Below are positions 45,029 through 55,417 of a DNA stretch of 64,000 bases, piece after piece (positions within the stretch are counted from its first letter, which is position 1; each line of letters begins with the position of its first letter). The notes under the pieces are model-generated. The model ran no database searches and was not told the origin of the DNA. It saw only the letters and a list, made by a program, of their open reading frames with translations. The position numbers were made by a program, and so were the translations under genes. Source of the DNA: Phycisphaeraceae bacterium (GTDB taxonomy: Bacteria > Planctomycetota > Phycisphaerae > Phycisphaerales > Phycisphaeraceae); assembly GCA_029260595.1 (NCBI GenBank), contig JAJDCY010000010.1, forward strand, positions 62,001 to 126,000, read 5' to 3'.

Positions 45029-46912
45029 ATGGCGAGCGAGGCGCTGTCGCGCGCGGTCAAGCAACTCATGGCTGAGCAGGCGCCCGAGGGCCACTGGTGC
45101 GGCGAGCTCGAAGGCGACTCAATCCTCCAGAGCGAATACATCCTGCTCAAGTTCATTATCGAGCAGGAAGACGACCCCAGGCTGCCGCTGATCGCCAACT
45201 ACCTGCGCCGCCAACAGCGCGTCGCCGACGGTGCGTGGGTGCAGTACCCCGGCGCCAAGCCCGACCTTAGCGCAACGGTCAAAGCCTACTTCGCGCTCAA
45301 GCTCATGGGCGACGACATCGACGCCCCGCACATGCGCAAGGCACGCGAGCTGGTCCGCGAGCTCGGTGGCGCCGAACGCTGCGCTACCTACACACAGTTC
45401 TACCTCGCCGCGCTTGGGCAGATGCATTATGACGCCGTGCCTGTGATCCCGCCGGAGATGATCCTGCTGCCAAAGTGGTTCTACTTCCACCTGGACAAGG
45501 TCTCGGCATGGTCGCGCACCATGATCATGCCGCTGTCGGTGATCTCCAGCTATCGGCCCGTGCGCCAGCTACCCGAGCCGATGAGCATCATGGAGCTGTA
45601 CACCAACCACGACTACCGCGACCGCCCATTCGTCGGTTTCGATAAGAAGCTGGTTAGCTGGCGGAACCTGTTCCTCGCCGTCGATAAGCTGCTCAAAGTC
45701 TGGGAGAAGACCAAGATCAACCCGCTGCGCAAGCCGGCGCTGCGGCGGATCGAGCACTGGATTTTACGACACACCCGCCACTCGGACGGTCTGGGCGCGA
45801 TCTTCCCGCCGATGGTCTACATCATCATCGCGCTGCGCTGCCTGGGTTACGACAAGAGCGACAAACACCTGATGCGGGCCGAGCGGCAACTCGACGAGTT
45901 GATGATCAAAGAGGGCGACACGATCCGGCTGCAGCCGTGCTTCAGTCCGATCTGGGATACCGGCATCGCGGCCTATGCGCTGACCGAAGCCGGTAGTGAC
46001 TGCGAAGACCCGATGCTTAAGCGCTGCGTCGATTGGCTGGTCAGCAAAGAGTGCAGGCTTGCGGGCGATTGGACGGCCAATGTACGCGGAGATGTCGAGC
46101 CCAGCGGGTGGTACTTCGAGTTCAACAACGGCTACTACCCCGACGTTGACGACACCGCCATGGTTGCGATGGCGCTCAAGCAGGCCGGCGGGCGCGAGGC
46201 GGTCGCCTCAGCGAAACGCGGCGTCGACTGGATGCTCGCCATGCAGAACGACGACGGCGGGTGGGCCGCGTTCGACCGCACGATCAACCGTCCGATCCTC
46301 GAATACATCCCCTTCGCCGATCACAACGCGATCCAGGACCCGTCCTGTCCCGACATCACCGGCCGCACGCTCGAATGCCTCGGGCATCACGGCTTCACCC
46401 CGACTCACGCACCGGTCGCCAAAGCCGTGCAGTTTCTCCAGGCCAAGCAGGAAGAAGAAGGCTGCTGGTTCGGCCGATGGGGCGTGAACTATTTATACGG
46501 CACGTGGCAGGTGGTCTGCGGGCTCCAGACAGTTGGCGTCGATATGAAGCAGCCTTGGGTCCAAAAGGCCGGGCGGTGGTTGCGGAGTGTGCAGCAGTCG
46601 GACGGGAGTTTCGGCGAGTCGGCCGACAGCTACGAGGACCCGACGCTCAAAGGGCAGGGGCCCGCGACGGCCAGCCAGACCTCGTGGGGGACGATGGCGC
46701 TCATGGCGATCTACGGGCCGCGTGACCCGGACGTCGAGCGCGGCATCCGTTGGCTGATCAAGACCCAGCTCGATTCGGGCACCTGGGATGAGACTTGGTT
46801 CACGGGCACGGGCTTCCCACGTGTATTCTACCTGAGGTACCACCTCTACCGCCTGTACTTCCCCATCATGTGCCTCGGCCGATACACCCGCTTGTCCGCC
46901 AAACAGGGTTAG
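45029..46912 (+). CDS. shc: Squalene-hopene cyclase / terpene cyclase
   Basis: A 627-residue monotopic membrane enzyme that cyclises squalene to hopene for hopanoid synthesis. The catalytic DXDD motif is Asp372-Val-Asp374-Asp375 (YYPDVDDTAM). QW-type repeats are seen in VADGAWVQYP, NDDGGWAAFD, EEEGCWFGRWG and QSDGSFGES, with ASQTSWGTMALMA. Family length is 630-660, which favours the ATG at 45029, although starts at 44933 and 44891 are in frame and no strong ribosome-binding site marks any of them. No hpn or squalene synthase gene is adjacent. Confidence 0.92.
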   Translation: MASEALSRAVKQLMAEQAPEGHWCGELEGDSILQSEYILLKFIIEQEDDPRLPLIANYLRRQQRVADGAWVQYPGAKPDLSATVKAYFALKLMGDDIDAPHMRKARELVRELGGAERCATYTQFYLAALGQMHYDAVPVIPPEMILLPKWFYFHLDKVSAWSRTMIMPLSVISSYRPVRQLPEPMSIMELYTNHDYRDRPFVGFDKKLVSWRNLFLAVDKLLKVWEKTKINPLRKPALRRIEHWILRHTRHSDGLGAIFPPMVYIIIALRCLGYDKSDKHLMRAERQLDELMIKEGDTIRLQPCFSPIWDTGIAAYALTEAGSDCEDPMLKRCVDWLVSKECRLAGDWTANVRGDVEPSGWYFEFNNGYYPDVDDTAMVAMALKQAGGREAVASAKRGVDWMLAMQNDDGGWAAFDRTINRPILEYIPFADHNAIQDPSCPDITGRTLECLGHHGFTPTHAPVAKAVQFLQAKQEEEGCWFGRWGVNYLYGTWQVVCGLQTVGVDMKQPWVQKAGRWLRSVQQSDGSFGESADSYEDPTLKGQGPATASQTSWGTMALMAIYGPRDPDVERGIRWLIKTQLDSGTWDETWFTGTGFPRVFYLRYHLYRLYFPIMCLGRYTRLSAKQG

Positions 46913-47181
46913 CGGCCCCCACACTGTTTCAATTCCCCGCTAGTAACGTTTGATCAGCCTGTTGGTCACCGTTATCGGTCCAGATGCGAACCTGGCCCGG
47001 AAATCAGGCCCAACGCCCCCGTCAAAAAAGTCACGCCCGGTTTACTGCCGTGCCGAATGGAGTTGCTGGGAGCAACCAGGCCGGTCGGCTGCCTCATTGG
47101 CATTCGATGAGCCCTAGGCGTCCCAATGACGGTGCTGTCGCGCACGCTGAATCTGAGCAACCCTCTCGGAGCCAACCCACG

Positions 47182-48648
47182 ATGCAATCCTTCAACCGAT
47201 ACAACGCTCTGGCCGTGGCGACTATTTGTGCGGCCTTGCTGGCACCCGCGACTTCTGTCCGCGCGGAACAATCGGCTGCGGATGCAGCACAGGTGAGTCG
47301 GCCTAAGTACCAGGTGTTGCGATACAACGAGGACTGGTCCGGGTTGGCCGGGCAGGACCTTTCGCAGACCGGCGACCGGTGGGACCCCATTAAGTACGTT
47401 GCGCTCAGCGACGACGGGTCGATCTGGGCGAGCTTTGGCGGGCACGTCCGATTGAGGATGGAGAGTTGGGAGAACTTCCTGTCCGCTTCCACCAACGACG
47501 ATACGTTCCTGCACTCGCGTGTGATGGTGCACGGGGATTTTCACTTTGGTGATCGCGTGCGCGTGTTCGCCGAGGGCAAGAGTTCACACGTAACCAATCG
47601 CGGTCTCCCGGGCGGGCGGCGGGCGGGGTTGGATGTCGATGCGCTCGAACTTCAGCAACTATTCGTTGACCTGTTGATCCCTCTGAACGATGGGCAGGAC
47701 GTAACACTGCGGGTGGGTCGTCAGGAACTGTTATTCGGCAAGCAGCGGCTGGTCAGCCCGCTGCCCTGGTCGAACAACATGCGTCACTGGGACGGTGTAT
47801 CAGCGAGCATGCAGGCCGGCGAGTGGACGCTCACCGGCTTCGCGACCAAGTTTGTCCCGGTCAAAAAGTACGACGTGAACGATTCGGATTCCGGACAGGA
47901 CTTCTTCGGCGTCTACTTTACGCGTTTCGATGAGGTCATGGGTGTGGGCACCGATGTCTACTGGTTCGGCTTGGACCGACGGGCCACCCGCATCCCAGCC
48001 GGCAGCTTCAATGCTGTGCCCGGGAACGAAGAGCGGCACACCGTCGGCGGTCGGTTGTGGGGGACGATCCCCGAGCAGCGCCTCGACTGGGATGTCGAAG
48101 CCGCGATCCAGGTCGGCGAGATTGGTGCCGCCGACATCTTTGCGTACATGATCGCGACGGAGATTGGTTACACGTTCGACGATTGGCACTGGTTCCCGGT
48201 GCGCTGGCACATCGGTATGGACTACGCCAGCGGCGATAACAAGGCCGGTGGCGACGTCGGGACGTTCAATCAACTGTTCCCCCTCGGCCATGCGTTCTTC
48301 GGCTACATCGACGCGATCGGGCGTCAGAACATCCTGGACATCAGCACCGGGCTGACCATGAAGCCGACGAAGAAACTCCTGGTGAAGCTCACCGGCCACG
48401 CGTTCTGGCGTGCCGACGACGCGGACGCGGTCTACAACGCCGGCGGGGGCATACTCCGGGCGGCCGCCCCCGGTGCGGGTGCGGACGAGATCGGTGCCGA
48501 GTTAGACATGCTGGTCAAATACCCGTTCACCAGCCACCTGGTTGGTACGTTCGGCTACAGCCACTTCTTCGCCAGCACCTTCTTCGAGCAGACCGGTCGG
48601 TCGCGCGATGTCGATTTCGTCTACCTGATCATGCAGTACACGTTCTAG
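47182..48648 (+). CDS. Outer-membrane porin of the alginate-export (AlgE-like) family
   Basis: A 488-residue outer-membrane beta-barrel. The signal peptide (hydrophobic residues 8-26, likely cut after VRA) is followed by a long run of alternating strands and ends in the aromatic residue pattern FVYLIMQYTF typical of barrel proteins recognised by the Bam machinery. The RLRMESWENF and GRQELLFGKQRLVSPLPWSNN segments are characteristic of the alginate-export/ hydrophilic-substance porins. Alginate genes are not nearby, so the substrate is unclear. The ATG at 47182 has GGAG about ten bases upstream; earlier in-frame starts add a sequence without signal features. Confidence 0.82.
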   Translation: MQSFNRYNALAVATICAALLAPATSVRAEQSAADAAQVSRPKYQVLRYNEDWSGLAGQDLSQTGDRWDPIKYVALSDDGSIWASFGGHVRLRMESWENFLSASTNDDTFLHSRVMVHGDFHFGDRVRVFAEGKSSHVTNRGLPGGRRAGLDVDALELQQLFVDLLIPLNDGQDVTLRVGRQELLFGKQRLVSPLPWSNNMRHWDGVSASMQAGEWTLTGFATKFVPVKKYDVNDSDSGQDFFGVYFTRFDEVMGVGTDVYWFGLDRRATRIPAGSFNAVPGNEERHTVGGRLWGTIPEQRLDWDVEAAIQVGEIGAADIFAYMIATEIGYTFDDWHWFPVRWHIGMDYASGDNKAGGDVGTFNQLFPLGHAFFGYIDAIGRQNILDISTGLTMKPTKKLLVKLTGHAFWRADDADAVYNAGGGILRAAAPGAGADEIGAELDMLVKYPFTSHLVGTFGYSHFFASTFFEQTGRSRDVDFVYLIMQYTF

Positions 48649-48950
48649 CAGTCCGCCTGGTTCGGTGGGCTGTATACCCGGTCCGCGGGCACCGCTGATC
48701 GTCGAGCGCTCCAAGGGACGCGCTGGTGAGTACTTACGCGCCAACGACCCCAGTAAACATTACTCGGTTCAACCCGGCGCGTCCTCAAGCCGACATAGTG
48801 GGTGGAGTTGTGCATGTATTTTGAAGGCCACCGCTCGGCGCCGGTGGCGCGGGGCACATCGACCGCGCTTGATCGAGGGAACCGGACGCAGAACTTCCAG
48901 GCCGACCCTCGATCAAAATGTCACAGATCGATAATTCTCAGGGAAATCCG
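48649..48950 (+). other. Intergenic region between the porin and the chemoreceptor
   Basis: 302 bases with no gene I can support. No hairpin followed by T residues was seen. An in-frame ATG at 48918 could extend the chemoreceptor by 11 residues, but it lacks a ribosome-binding site. Confidence 0.35.
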
Positions 48951-50762
48951 ATGCGAAGTCTTTCCACCAAGCTGGTTCTGTTAATCGCCATCCCCGTAGC
49001 CGTGCTCGTGGCGCTGTCTGTTTATCTGACCATAAGTGGCGCTCAGAAGGTCATCCGCCTCCAAGCCGAGCAGATGGCGAGCACTGTCGCGAAGCAGGTC
49101 ATCACGGACCGCAAACACTACGTCAACGAGGTGGTCGCCAAGCTCAAGGGCACGCCCTACGCCGCGCGCGAGGGTTATACGGACCAATCCGCGCACGTCC
49201 CGCTGCCCGCGACGTTCGTCATCAATGTCGCCAACGAGGTCAGCTCATCCCAGAGCCAGTACCGCTACGGTTTGGTGAGCGAGTGGAATATCAACCCCGG
49301 CAACAGTCTCAGCGACGATTTTCTGAAGCGCGGATTCGCCGACTTGACCGAGCAGGAAGTGGCTGCCAAGGCTGCGGGGAAGTTATCGGCCGAGGCCGCG
49401 TTCGATGGGTGGCAACCCTACTCGGAGGTTCTTGACGTCAACGGTGGGAAGGTGCTGCGGTACCTCTCCGCAGATGTCGCGTCGGGTCAGGCGTGCGTCG
49501 CCTGCCACAACGGCCTCGAACAGCGTGACGACATCATGGCCCTGCGCAACGAGGCCGGTATCAGTGCCGGTCGAAGCTTCGAGTTGAACGACCTGATGGG
49601 TGCCGTCGCGGTCGAGGTCAGCCTGGACCAGGCCGGTGCCGTCGCGATGAGCAACGCACGCTCCAGCCTATCGTGGTTATTGGGCGCGGGAGCGATTGCG
49701 ATTGGCATTGCAGTCCTCACGGTGCGTCGCGCGGTCACCGGTCCGATCAAGGCGATCACTGAGAAATTCTCGGTTCTGGCGACAGGCGGTGCCAGCCTCA
49801 GCTACCGATTCGACGAGAAGCGATCCGATGAACTTGGACGTCTGAGCGCATCGATGAATACGTTTCTCGGCTTCTTGAACAACATCCTTTCCCAGGCCGG
49901 TCAGTCGAGCGAGGAAGTGGCCACGGCGGCGACTGAACTCGCCGCCAACGCGGAACAGGTCGCCACCGGGATGCGCGACCAGACGGCAGAGGTCCACCAG
50001 GCGTCGTCCGCGATTCAGGAGATGTCCAGCTCGATCGTCGAAGTCGCTCAACGCAGCGGCGAGGCGGCCAGGAACGCGGCCGACTCCGGGAAGATCGCCG
50101 AAGAAGGCGGCGAGATCGTTAAGCAGACAATCGAACGCATGCAGTCGATCAGCGAGGTTGTCGCGGCCGGCGCCGTGTCGGTCACGGGGCTTGGCAAGCG
50201 CAGCGAGCAGATTGGCAAGATCATCGCCGTGATCGACGATATCGCGGACCAGACGAATCTGCTCGCGCTCAACGCCGCGATCGAGGCGGCCCGTGCCGGC
50301 GAGCATGGCCGAGGCTTCGCGGTCGTCGCCGATGAGGTCCGCAAGCTCGCCGACCGGACAACCAAAGCCACCGCCGAGATTGCAAACTCGATCCGCGAGA
50401 TCCAGGCCGATACAGCCGGCGCTGTCGAACGGATGGATGTCGGCACGGAGCAAGTCCGCATCGGTGTCGAGCACGCGACGCAGGCTGGGCTCAGCCTCGA
50501 GAACATGGTCGCCAGGGCGAAAGAGGTCGCCGAACTGGTGCGGTCGATTGCCGCCGCAGCCGAGGAGCAATCCGCGGCCAGCGAAGAGGTCAGCCGCAAC
50601 ATCGAGCGGATCTCTTCGGTGACCCTATCGACCGCCCAGAGCAGCGACCAGGTCGCGAGCGCTACTGCCGGGCTGTCGCGCAGCGCTGAGGGGCTGCGAT
50701 CCGTCGTCAGTCGCTTCAAGCTGGACGATCGCGAGAAGCCCCGGCCCGATCCCGAAGCCTGA
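48951..50762 (+). CDS. Methyl-accepting chemotaxis protein with a haem-type CxxCH periplasmic sensor
   Basis: A 603-residue membrane receptor. Two spans (about 8-29 and 241-258) enclose a periplasmic domain resembling the DUF3365/Tll0287-like sensor, with a c-type haem site Cys182-Val-Ala-Cys185-His186. A HAMP domain follows, then a long coiled-coil signalling domain with the conserved tip [20 protein letters not shown] followed by [21 protein letters not shown]. It probably senses redox or a gas ligand and drives a CheA kinase. No che genes are nearby. The ATG at 48951 is chosen because AGGGA lies seven bases upstream. Confidence 0.9.
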   Translation: MRSLSTKLVLLIAIPVAVLVALSVYLTISGAQKVIRLQAEQMASTVAKQVITDRKHYVNEVVAKLKGTPYAAREGYTDQSAHVPLPATFVINVANEVSSSQSQYRYGLVSEWNINPGNSLSDDFLKRGFADLTEQEVAAKAAGKLSAEAAFDGWQPYSEVLDVNGGKVLRYLSADVASGQACVACHNGLEQRDDIMALRNEAGISAGRSFELNDLMGAVAVEVSLDQAGAVAMSNARSSLSWLLGAGAIAIGIAVLTVRRAVTGPIKAITEKFSVLATGGASLSYRFDEKRSDELGRLSASMNTFLGFLNNILSQAGQSSEEVATAATELAANAEQVATGMRDQTAEVHQASSAIQEMSSSIVEVAQRSGEAARNAADSGKIAEEGGEIVKQTIERMQSISEVVAAGAVSVTGLGKRSEQIGKIIAVIDDIADQTNLLALNAAIEAARAGEHGRGFAVVADEVRKLADRTTKATAEIANSIREIQADTAGAVERMDVGTEQVRIGVEHATQAGLSLENMVARAKEVAELVRSIAAAAEEQSAASEEVSRNIERISSVTLSTAQSSDQVASATAGLSRSAEGLRSVVSRFKLDDREKPRPDPEA

Positions 50763-50834
50763 TTACCTGCGAATAGCCAAAATCCTCACGCCCATGAGGT
50801 TGCGCCCCAGTAGGATCCGGCCTATCATGCGGGC

Positions 50835-52151
50835 GTGATTAATGTCCTGATCATCGGTGCGGGCGGTCGAGAGCACGCGCTTGGCTGGAAGCTCAAGCAG
50901 TCCAAGCAGTGTGGCCGGTTGTTCTTCGCGCCCGGTAACGGTGGCACGGCCGAACTCGGTCAGAACGTGCCGATCAAGGTCGATCAGGTAGACACCAAAA
51001 CCGTCGATGCGGTCGATTATTTTTGCCGCCAGGAGAAGATCGGCCTGATCGTCGTCGGGCCGGAAGACCCCCTGGCCGGCGGATTGGTCGATCGGTTGGC
51101 CGCGTTGCCGAAAACCAAATCGCCCAAACCTCTCGTATTTGGACCGACGCAGGCGGGAGCGCGCCTCGAAGCCGACAAAGCCTACGCCAAGCACCTGATG
51201 CGGGCCGCATCGATACCCACCGGCGAGGCGCGTGTCTTTACCGATGCTGAAGCGGCGCTGGCCTATGTCAACAGCCGCGAGACACCGGTCGTCGTCAAAG
51301 CGGCCGGATTGGCCAAAGGCAAGGGCGTGGTCGTCTGCGGCGACAACCGCGAAGCCGCCGACGCCGTCCGATCGATCATGGTCGACCGTGCCCACGGGGA
51401 TGCCGGGCAGACGGTCCTGATCGAAGAGCGCTTGGTTGGCCAGGAACTGTCCGTGATGGCGCTGGTCGATGGGCGGAACATCTTTGTGCTCGACCCGGCG
51501 CAGGACCACAAGCAACTCGGCGAGGGCGACACGGGCCCGAACACCGGCGGGATGGGCGCATACTGCCCGACGCCACTGGCCGACGACACCGTGATGCGGC
51601 AGGTCTACCGCGAGGTGCTTGTGCCCGCGGTAGACGCACTGCGACGCGAGGGCGTGGTGTTCCAGGGTGTGTTGTATGCGGGGCTCATGCTGACGGCGGC
51701 TGGGCCGAAGGTGCTCGAGTTCAACTGCCGCTTCGGCGACCCGGAGACGCAGCCGCTGATGATGCGCCTCAAGGGCGACCTGCTCGAAGCGATGGTCGCA
51801 ACGGCGCAGGGGCGGCTTGATGAGGTGGATCTTTCGTGGGACCCGCGGTGCTGCTGCTGCGTGGTGATGGCCAGTGAGGGGTACCCCGGCAAGTACGAAT
51901 CCGGGAAAGTGATTGCGGGGCTTGATGCGGCATCGGCGATCGATGGCGTGCAGGTGTTTCATGCGGGCACCGCGCGGCGTGACGGCGATGCGGTTACCGC
52001 CGGAGGCCGTGTGCTAAATGTCTGTGCGCTGGGTGAAGACCTGGCTGCGGCGCGCGACGCGGCGAACGAGGCGTGCGATCGAATCGAGTTTGATGGGGCC
52101 TACTTCCGCCGCGATATCGGGTACCGGGTCATGGGAGTCGCGACGGGTTAG
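50835..52151 (+). CDS. purD: Phosphoribosylamine-glycine ligase
   Basis: A 438-residue ATP-grasp enzyme, second step of purine synthesis. It begins with the family motif VLIIGAGGREHALGWKL, and has VVGPEDPL, the ATP-grasp segments VVVKAAGLAKGKGVVV and EERLVGQELSVMALVDG, and the metal-ligand core VLEFNCRFGDPETQPLM. The GTG at 50835 is the only suitable start. pheS follows 33 bp later and purC after that, all on the plus strand. Confidence 0.96.
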   Translation: MINVLIIGAGGREHALGWKLKQSKQCGRLFFAPGNGGTAELGQNVPIKVDQVDTKTVDAVDYFCRQEKIGLIVVGPEDPLAGGLVDRLAALPKTKSPKPLVFGPTQAGARLEADKAYAKHLMRAASIPTGEARVFTDAEAALAYVNSRETPVVVKAAGLAKGKGVVVCGDNREAADAVRSIMVDRAHGDAGQTVLIEERLVGQELSVMALVDGRNIFVLDPAQDHKQLGEGDTGPNTGGMGAYCPTPLADDTVMRQVYREVLVPAVDALRREGVVFQGVLYAGLMLTAAGPKVLEFNCRFGDPETQPLMMRLKGDLLEAMVATAQGRLDEVDLSWDPRCCCCVVMASEGYPGKYESGKVIAGLDAASAIDGVQVFHAGTARRDGDAVTAGGRVLNVCALGEDLAAARDAANEACDRIEFDGAYFRRDIGYRVMGVATG

Positions 52152-52184
52152 GTCTAGCCACACGCCCCGTCCGCACACCGCGCT

Positions 52185-53216
52185 ATGCTTGAACAGATCA
52201 CCCAACTTCAAAGCCAGGCCGTAAGCGACTTGGAGTCGGTCGCGGACCTTGACGGGCTGGAACGATTCCGCGTCGCGTACCTGGGCAACAAGGGCTCAGT
52301 CAAACAGTTGATGGCGTCGCTTAAGTCGGTTCCCACAGAGCAGAAACCTGAATTCGGCAAACGCGCCAACGAGCTGCGCCAAGCTCTCGAATCCGAGTAC
52401 AAGCAACGCAAGCAGTCGTTCGGGGACGACGGGCAACGTCAAACCGGCCCGGCGGTGGACGTGACCGAGCCGGGCACCGCCGCCGACTTGGGGCGCCCGC
52501 ATGTGGTGACGCAGACCATCGACGGGCTGCTCGAAGTGTTCGGGCGCATGGGGTTCGGCGTCGCGACCGGTCCGGAGGTCGAGGACGAATACCACAACTT
52601 CGTCGCGCTGAACATCCCGGCTGAGCACCCCGCCCGCGACCCGCTCGACAATTTTTACCTGCAGGAACCTGCGAGCGCCGGTGGTGCCGTGGCCGACCTG
52701 CCAGGCGGCGCGCAACTGCTGCGCAGCCAAACCAGCACCGTGCAGATCCGCGTGATGGAGACCACGCCCCCGCCCGTGCGGATCGTTTCGGTCGGTCGCG
52801 TCTACCGTCCGGACGAGCACGACGCGACGCACTACTCGATGTTCCACCAGATCGAGGGGCTGTATGTCGATCGTAACGTGAGCATGGTCGATCTGAAGAC
52901 CACGCTGATCCAATTCGCCCACGCGTATTTCGGTGCCGAAGCCGAGGTCCGACTGCGCCCCAGCTACTTCCCGTTCACCGAGCCGTCGGCCGAACTCGAC
53001 ATCAAGATGCAGGTCAAAGACCGTTGGGACTGGGTCGAGCTCGGTGGGTGTGGGATGGTCGACCCCAATGTGTTCGAAGCCGTCGGCTACGACCCCGAGC
53101 AGTGGTCCGGGTTCGCGTTCGGCCTGGGTGTCGAGCGGATCGCGATGCGTAAACACGGCATCAGCGACATCCGTTGGCTATTCGAAAACGATGTGCGTTT
53201 TCTGAAGCAGTTTTAG
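52185..53216 (+). CDS. pheS: Phenylalanine-tRNA ligase alpha subunit
   Basis: A 343-residue class II aminoacyl-tRNA synthetase subunit. The N-terminal coiled coil (residues 1 to about 85) binds tRNA. Motif 1 lies in MGFGVATGPEVEDEYHNFVALNIPAEHPARD. Motif 2 is VGRVYRPDEHDATHYSMFHQIEG, with the FxxxFxxIEG-like core, and motif 3 is GFAFGLGVERIAMRKHGI. pheT is not adjacent; purC follows instead. Confidence 0.95.
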   Translation: MLEQITQLQSQAVSDLESVADLDGLERFRVAYLGNKGSVKQLMASLKSVPTEQKPEFGKRANELRQALESEYKQRKQSFGDDGQRQTGPAVDVTEPGTAADLGRPHVVTQTIDGLLEVFGRMGFGVATGPEVEDEYHNFVALNIPAEHPARDPLDNFYLQEPASAGGAVADLPGGAQLLRSQTSTVQIRVMETTPPPVRIVSVGRVYRPDEHDATHYSMFHQIEGLYVDRNVSMVDLKTTLIQFAHAYFGAEAEVRLRPSYFPFTEPSAELDIKMQVKDRWDWVELGGCGMVDPNVFEAVGYDPEQWSGFAFGLGVERIAMRKHGISDIRWLFENDVRFLKQF

Positions 53217-53279
53217 CCGGCCCGATCGCCGCGCCTGAAAATTATTGTTACTAGTCATCCAACAAAGCGAGAGATCACG

Positions 53280-54275
53280 ATGACCACCGCAACCAGCGCA
53301 TCGACGAACCCGACTGAGGACACGACCGTGAAGCACGAACCACTGATGAAGACCGACTTGCCGCTAGCCTGCCGGCGGCAGGGTAAGGTCCGCGATATCT
53401 ACGACGCGGCGCTCGCCGACGGGACGCAAGCGCTGGTGATCGTCGCGACCGATCGGGTCAGCGCGTTCGATGTCGTGTTGCCCAACGGTGTGCCGAACAA
53501 GGGTGTCGTGTTGACGCAGATCAGCCGGTTCTGGTTCGACATGATCGGCAATGAGCTGCGCGATACTCTGTCGCACCACATTATTTCATACGACCCCACG
53601 GACATCCCCGGCTTGTCCGCCGACCAGGCCGCGGCGCTGCAAGGCCGTGTCATGATCGGTCGAAAGACCAAGGTCGTGCCGATCGAGTGCGTCGTCCGCG
53701 GCTACCTCGCGGGCTCGGGTTGGAAAGAGTATCAGCGGTCACAAAGCGTCTGCGGAGTGCAGTTGCGTGAAGGGCTGCGGCAATGTGACCGATTGGACAA
53801 GCCGATTTTTACCCCGTCGACCAAAGCCGACGAGGGGCACGATGAAAACATCTCGTTCGATCAGGCCTGCGATGTTGTCGGTGCACCGCTGATGACGCGG
53901 CTGCGCGACCTTAGCCTGAAGCTGTATCAGTTGGGCCACGACTATGCCCGTGAGCGCGGCGTTATCCTGGCGGACACGAAGTTCGAGTTCGGCATCCCGC
54001 TCGATGCTGCGGGCGATGCCGAGCCGATCCTGATCGACGAGGTGCTTACGCCCGACAGCTCGCGGTATTGGCCGGCGGACGAGTATGAGGCGGGGCACGA
54101 TCAGGCCAGCTTCGACAAGCAGATCGTCCGCAACTACCTGCAGGAGTTGGTTGATGCCGGGCAGTGGGCGAAGCAGCCCCCAGGCCCGATGTTGCCTGAC
54201 CGGGTCACCGAGCACACCCTCAAGCGGTATCTCGAGGCGTATCGGCTGCTGACTGGTCAGGCGTTGTCGTTCTAA
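53280..54275 (+). CDS. purC: Phosphoribosylaminoimidazole-succinocarboxamide synthase (long form)
   Basis: A 331-residue ATP-dependent enzyme that adds aspartate to CAIR in purine synthesis. It has GKVRDIYD, the VATDRVSAFD and PNGVPNKGVVLTQIS segments, the block ECVVRGYLAGSGWKEYQ, and the active-site TPSTKADEGHDENISF. The DTKFEFGI and IDEVLTPDSSRYWP motifs are typical of the long, eukaryote-like branch. An N-terminal extension of about 25 residues is Thr-rich. It is the third gene of a purD-pheS-purC group. Confidence 0.96.
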   Translation: MTTATSASTNPTEDTTVKHEPLMKTDLPLACRRQGKVRDIYDAALADGTQALVIVATDRVSAFDVVLPNGVPNKGVVLTQISRFWFDMIGNELRDTLSHHIISYDPTDIPGLSADQAAALQGRVMIGRKTKVVPIECVVRGYLAGSGWKEYQRSQSVCGVQLREGLRQCDRLDKPIFTPSTKADEGHDENISFDQACDVVGAPLMTRLRDLSLKLYQLGHDYARERGVILADTKFEFGIPLDAAGDAEPILIDEVLTPDSSRYWPADEYEAGHDQASFDKQIVRNYLQELVDAGQWAKQPPGPMLPDRVTEHTLKRYLEAYRLLTGQALSF

Positions 54276-54415
54276 CTCTGTGCTGGCGCAGGCGATCCGG
54301 CGAGGCCGTCCCAACTTCATCGGCCGCGGATACTTTGTCATCGGTCCCGGCCACGGGTAAGATGCCCGGTCACCCGTGCGCTGCTGAAGGTGGCCTCGAC
54401 GGGACTGAATCGCGA

Positions 54416-54489
54416 CGGGGTGTAGCTCAGCTTGGTAGAGCGCATCGTTCGGGTCGATGAGGCCGCAGGTTCGAATCCTGTCACCCCGA
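54416..54489 (+). tRNA. tRNA-Pro (anticodon CGG)
   Basis: A 74-base cloverleaf. The acceptor stem pairs CGGGGTG (54416-54422) with CACCCCG (54482-54488), and the discriminator is A at 54489. The D arm contains TAGCTCAGCTTGGTAGAGC. The anticodon stem CATCG/CGATG encloses the loop TTCGGGT, so the anticodon is CGG and it reads CCG. The T arm has GGTTCGAATCC. CCA is not encoded. Confidence 0.95.
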
Positions 54490-54572
54490 TTGGATCACAG
54501 ACACGACACGGATCGTCAGGACCCCGAGTGGGCTTGCAACGGCACGTCGCCGTTTCAGCCGGATAGGACTGC

Positions 54573-55313
54573 ATGAATACGATTCAGGCCTCGCCCGAGA
54601 TGGCCAGCCAGTACGGCGATTACTACGCCGCCGGCACGTCGCAGTGGCGCGACATCGGTGCCTGGGCAAAGGGGCAGAACATCCTCGAGATGACGCGCGG
54701 GATCGCGGTCGATCAGACGCTGGAGATCGGCGCGGGCGACGGGGCCGTGCTGCAGTTCTTAAGCGAACACGGCTTCGCCGATCAGTTACACGCAATCGAG
54801 ATCTCGCCCACGGGTGTTGATGCGATCCGTAGCCGCAAGATCTCAAAGCTCGCCAGTTGCCAGCGGTTCGACGGGTACGAAGCGCCATTCTCCGACAACC
54901 AGTTTGACCTGGCGATCCTCTGCCACGTCCTCGAGCACGTCGAGCACGAGCGCGTGTTGCTCAAAGAGATGGCGCGCGTCTCCAAGCACCAGTACATCGA
55001 GGTCCCGCTGGACTACAACCGTGGGCTGCCGTTTCCGGACAACCGAAAGTCAACGCTCGAACACGACAAGCCCCTGGGCCACATCAACGCCTACTCGCCG
55101 GCGCTGATGCGGCACCTGCTGGACTCGCTTGGCTTTGAGATCCTTAAGGAGTCGATCACCAACCCGCCGTTCGCGGCGTACCGGTACCGCAAGGGGGCGT
55201 TGCGAGGCGGCATCAGCTACGCGATCAAACAGTGCCTACTGAAAATCAGCCCGGCGCTGGCGACCAAGCTGTTTACCTACCACTACTCGGTGTTGTGCAG
55301 GCCCGCCGGCTAG
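54573..55313 (+). CDS. SAM-dependent methyltransferase of the surface-glycan cluster
   Basis: A 246-residue class I methyltransferase. Motif I is TLEIGAGDGAVLQFL; the acidic residue after the second strand is in HAIEISPTGVDA; motif IV is FDLAILCHVLEHVEHERVLLKEMARV. The C-terminal part carries basic residues and hydrophobic segments and may bind membrane. It is the first gene of the plus-strand glycan cluster, 84 bp after the tRNA. The acceptor is unknown; a sugar or lipid-linked intermediate is likely by context. Confidence 0.85.
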   Translation: MNTIQASPEMASQYGDYYAAGTSQWRDIGAWAKGQNILEMTRGIAVDQTLEIGAGDGAVLQFLSEHGFADQLHAIEISPTGVDAIRSRKISKLASCQRFDGYEAPFSDNQFDLAILCHVLEHVEHERVLLKEMARVSKHQYIEVPLDYNRGLPFPDNRKSTLEHDKPLGHINAYSPALMRHLLDSLGFEILKESITNPPFAAYRYRKGALRGGISYAIKQCLLKISPALATKLFTYHYSVLCRPAG

Positions 55314-55417
55314 CCGATCCACCTATCGCGCCACGAGCCGCCGCGAATCGACGCCGTTGTTCGGGCAACAGGACCCGAGCGCGTTTGGCCGCGAGAGTCG
55401 GCTCGGCGCACCCAACC

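Noticed and set aside
54338..54574. Minus-strand 78-codon ORF across the tRNA-Pro gene.
   Set aside because: It is the antisense of a tRNA and contains the GVTGFEPAAS-type run well known from false ORFs opposite tRNAs.
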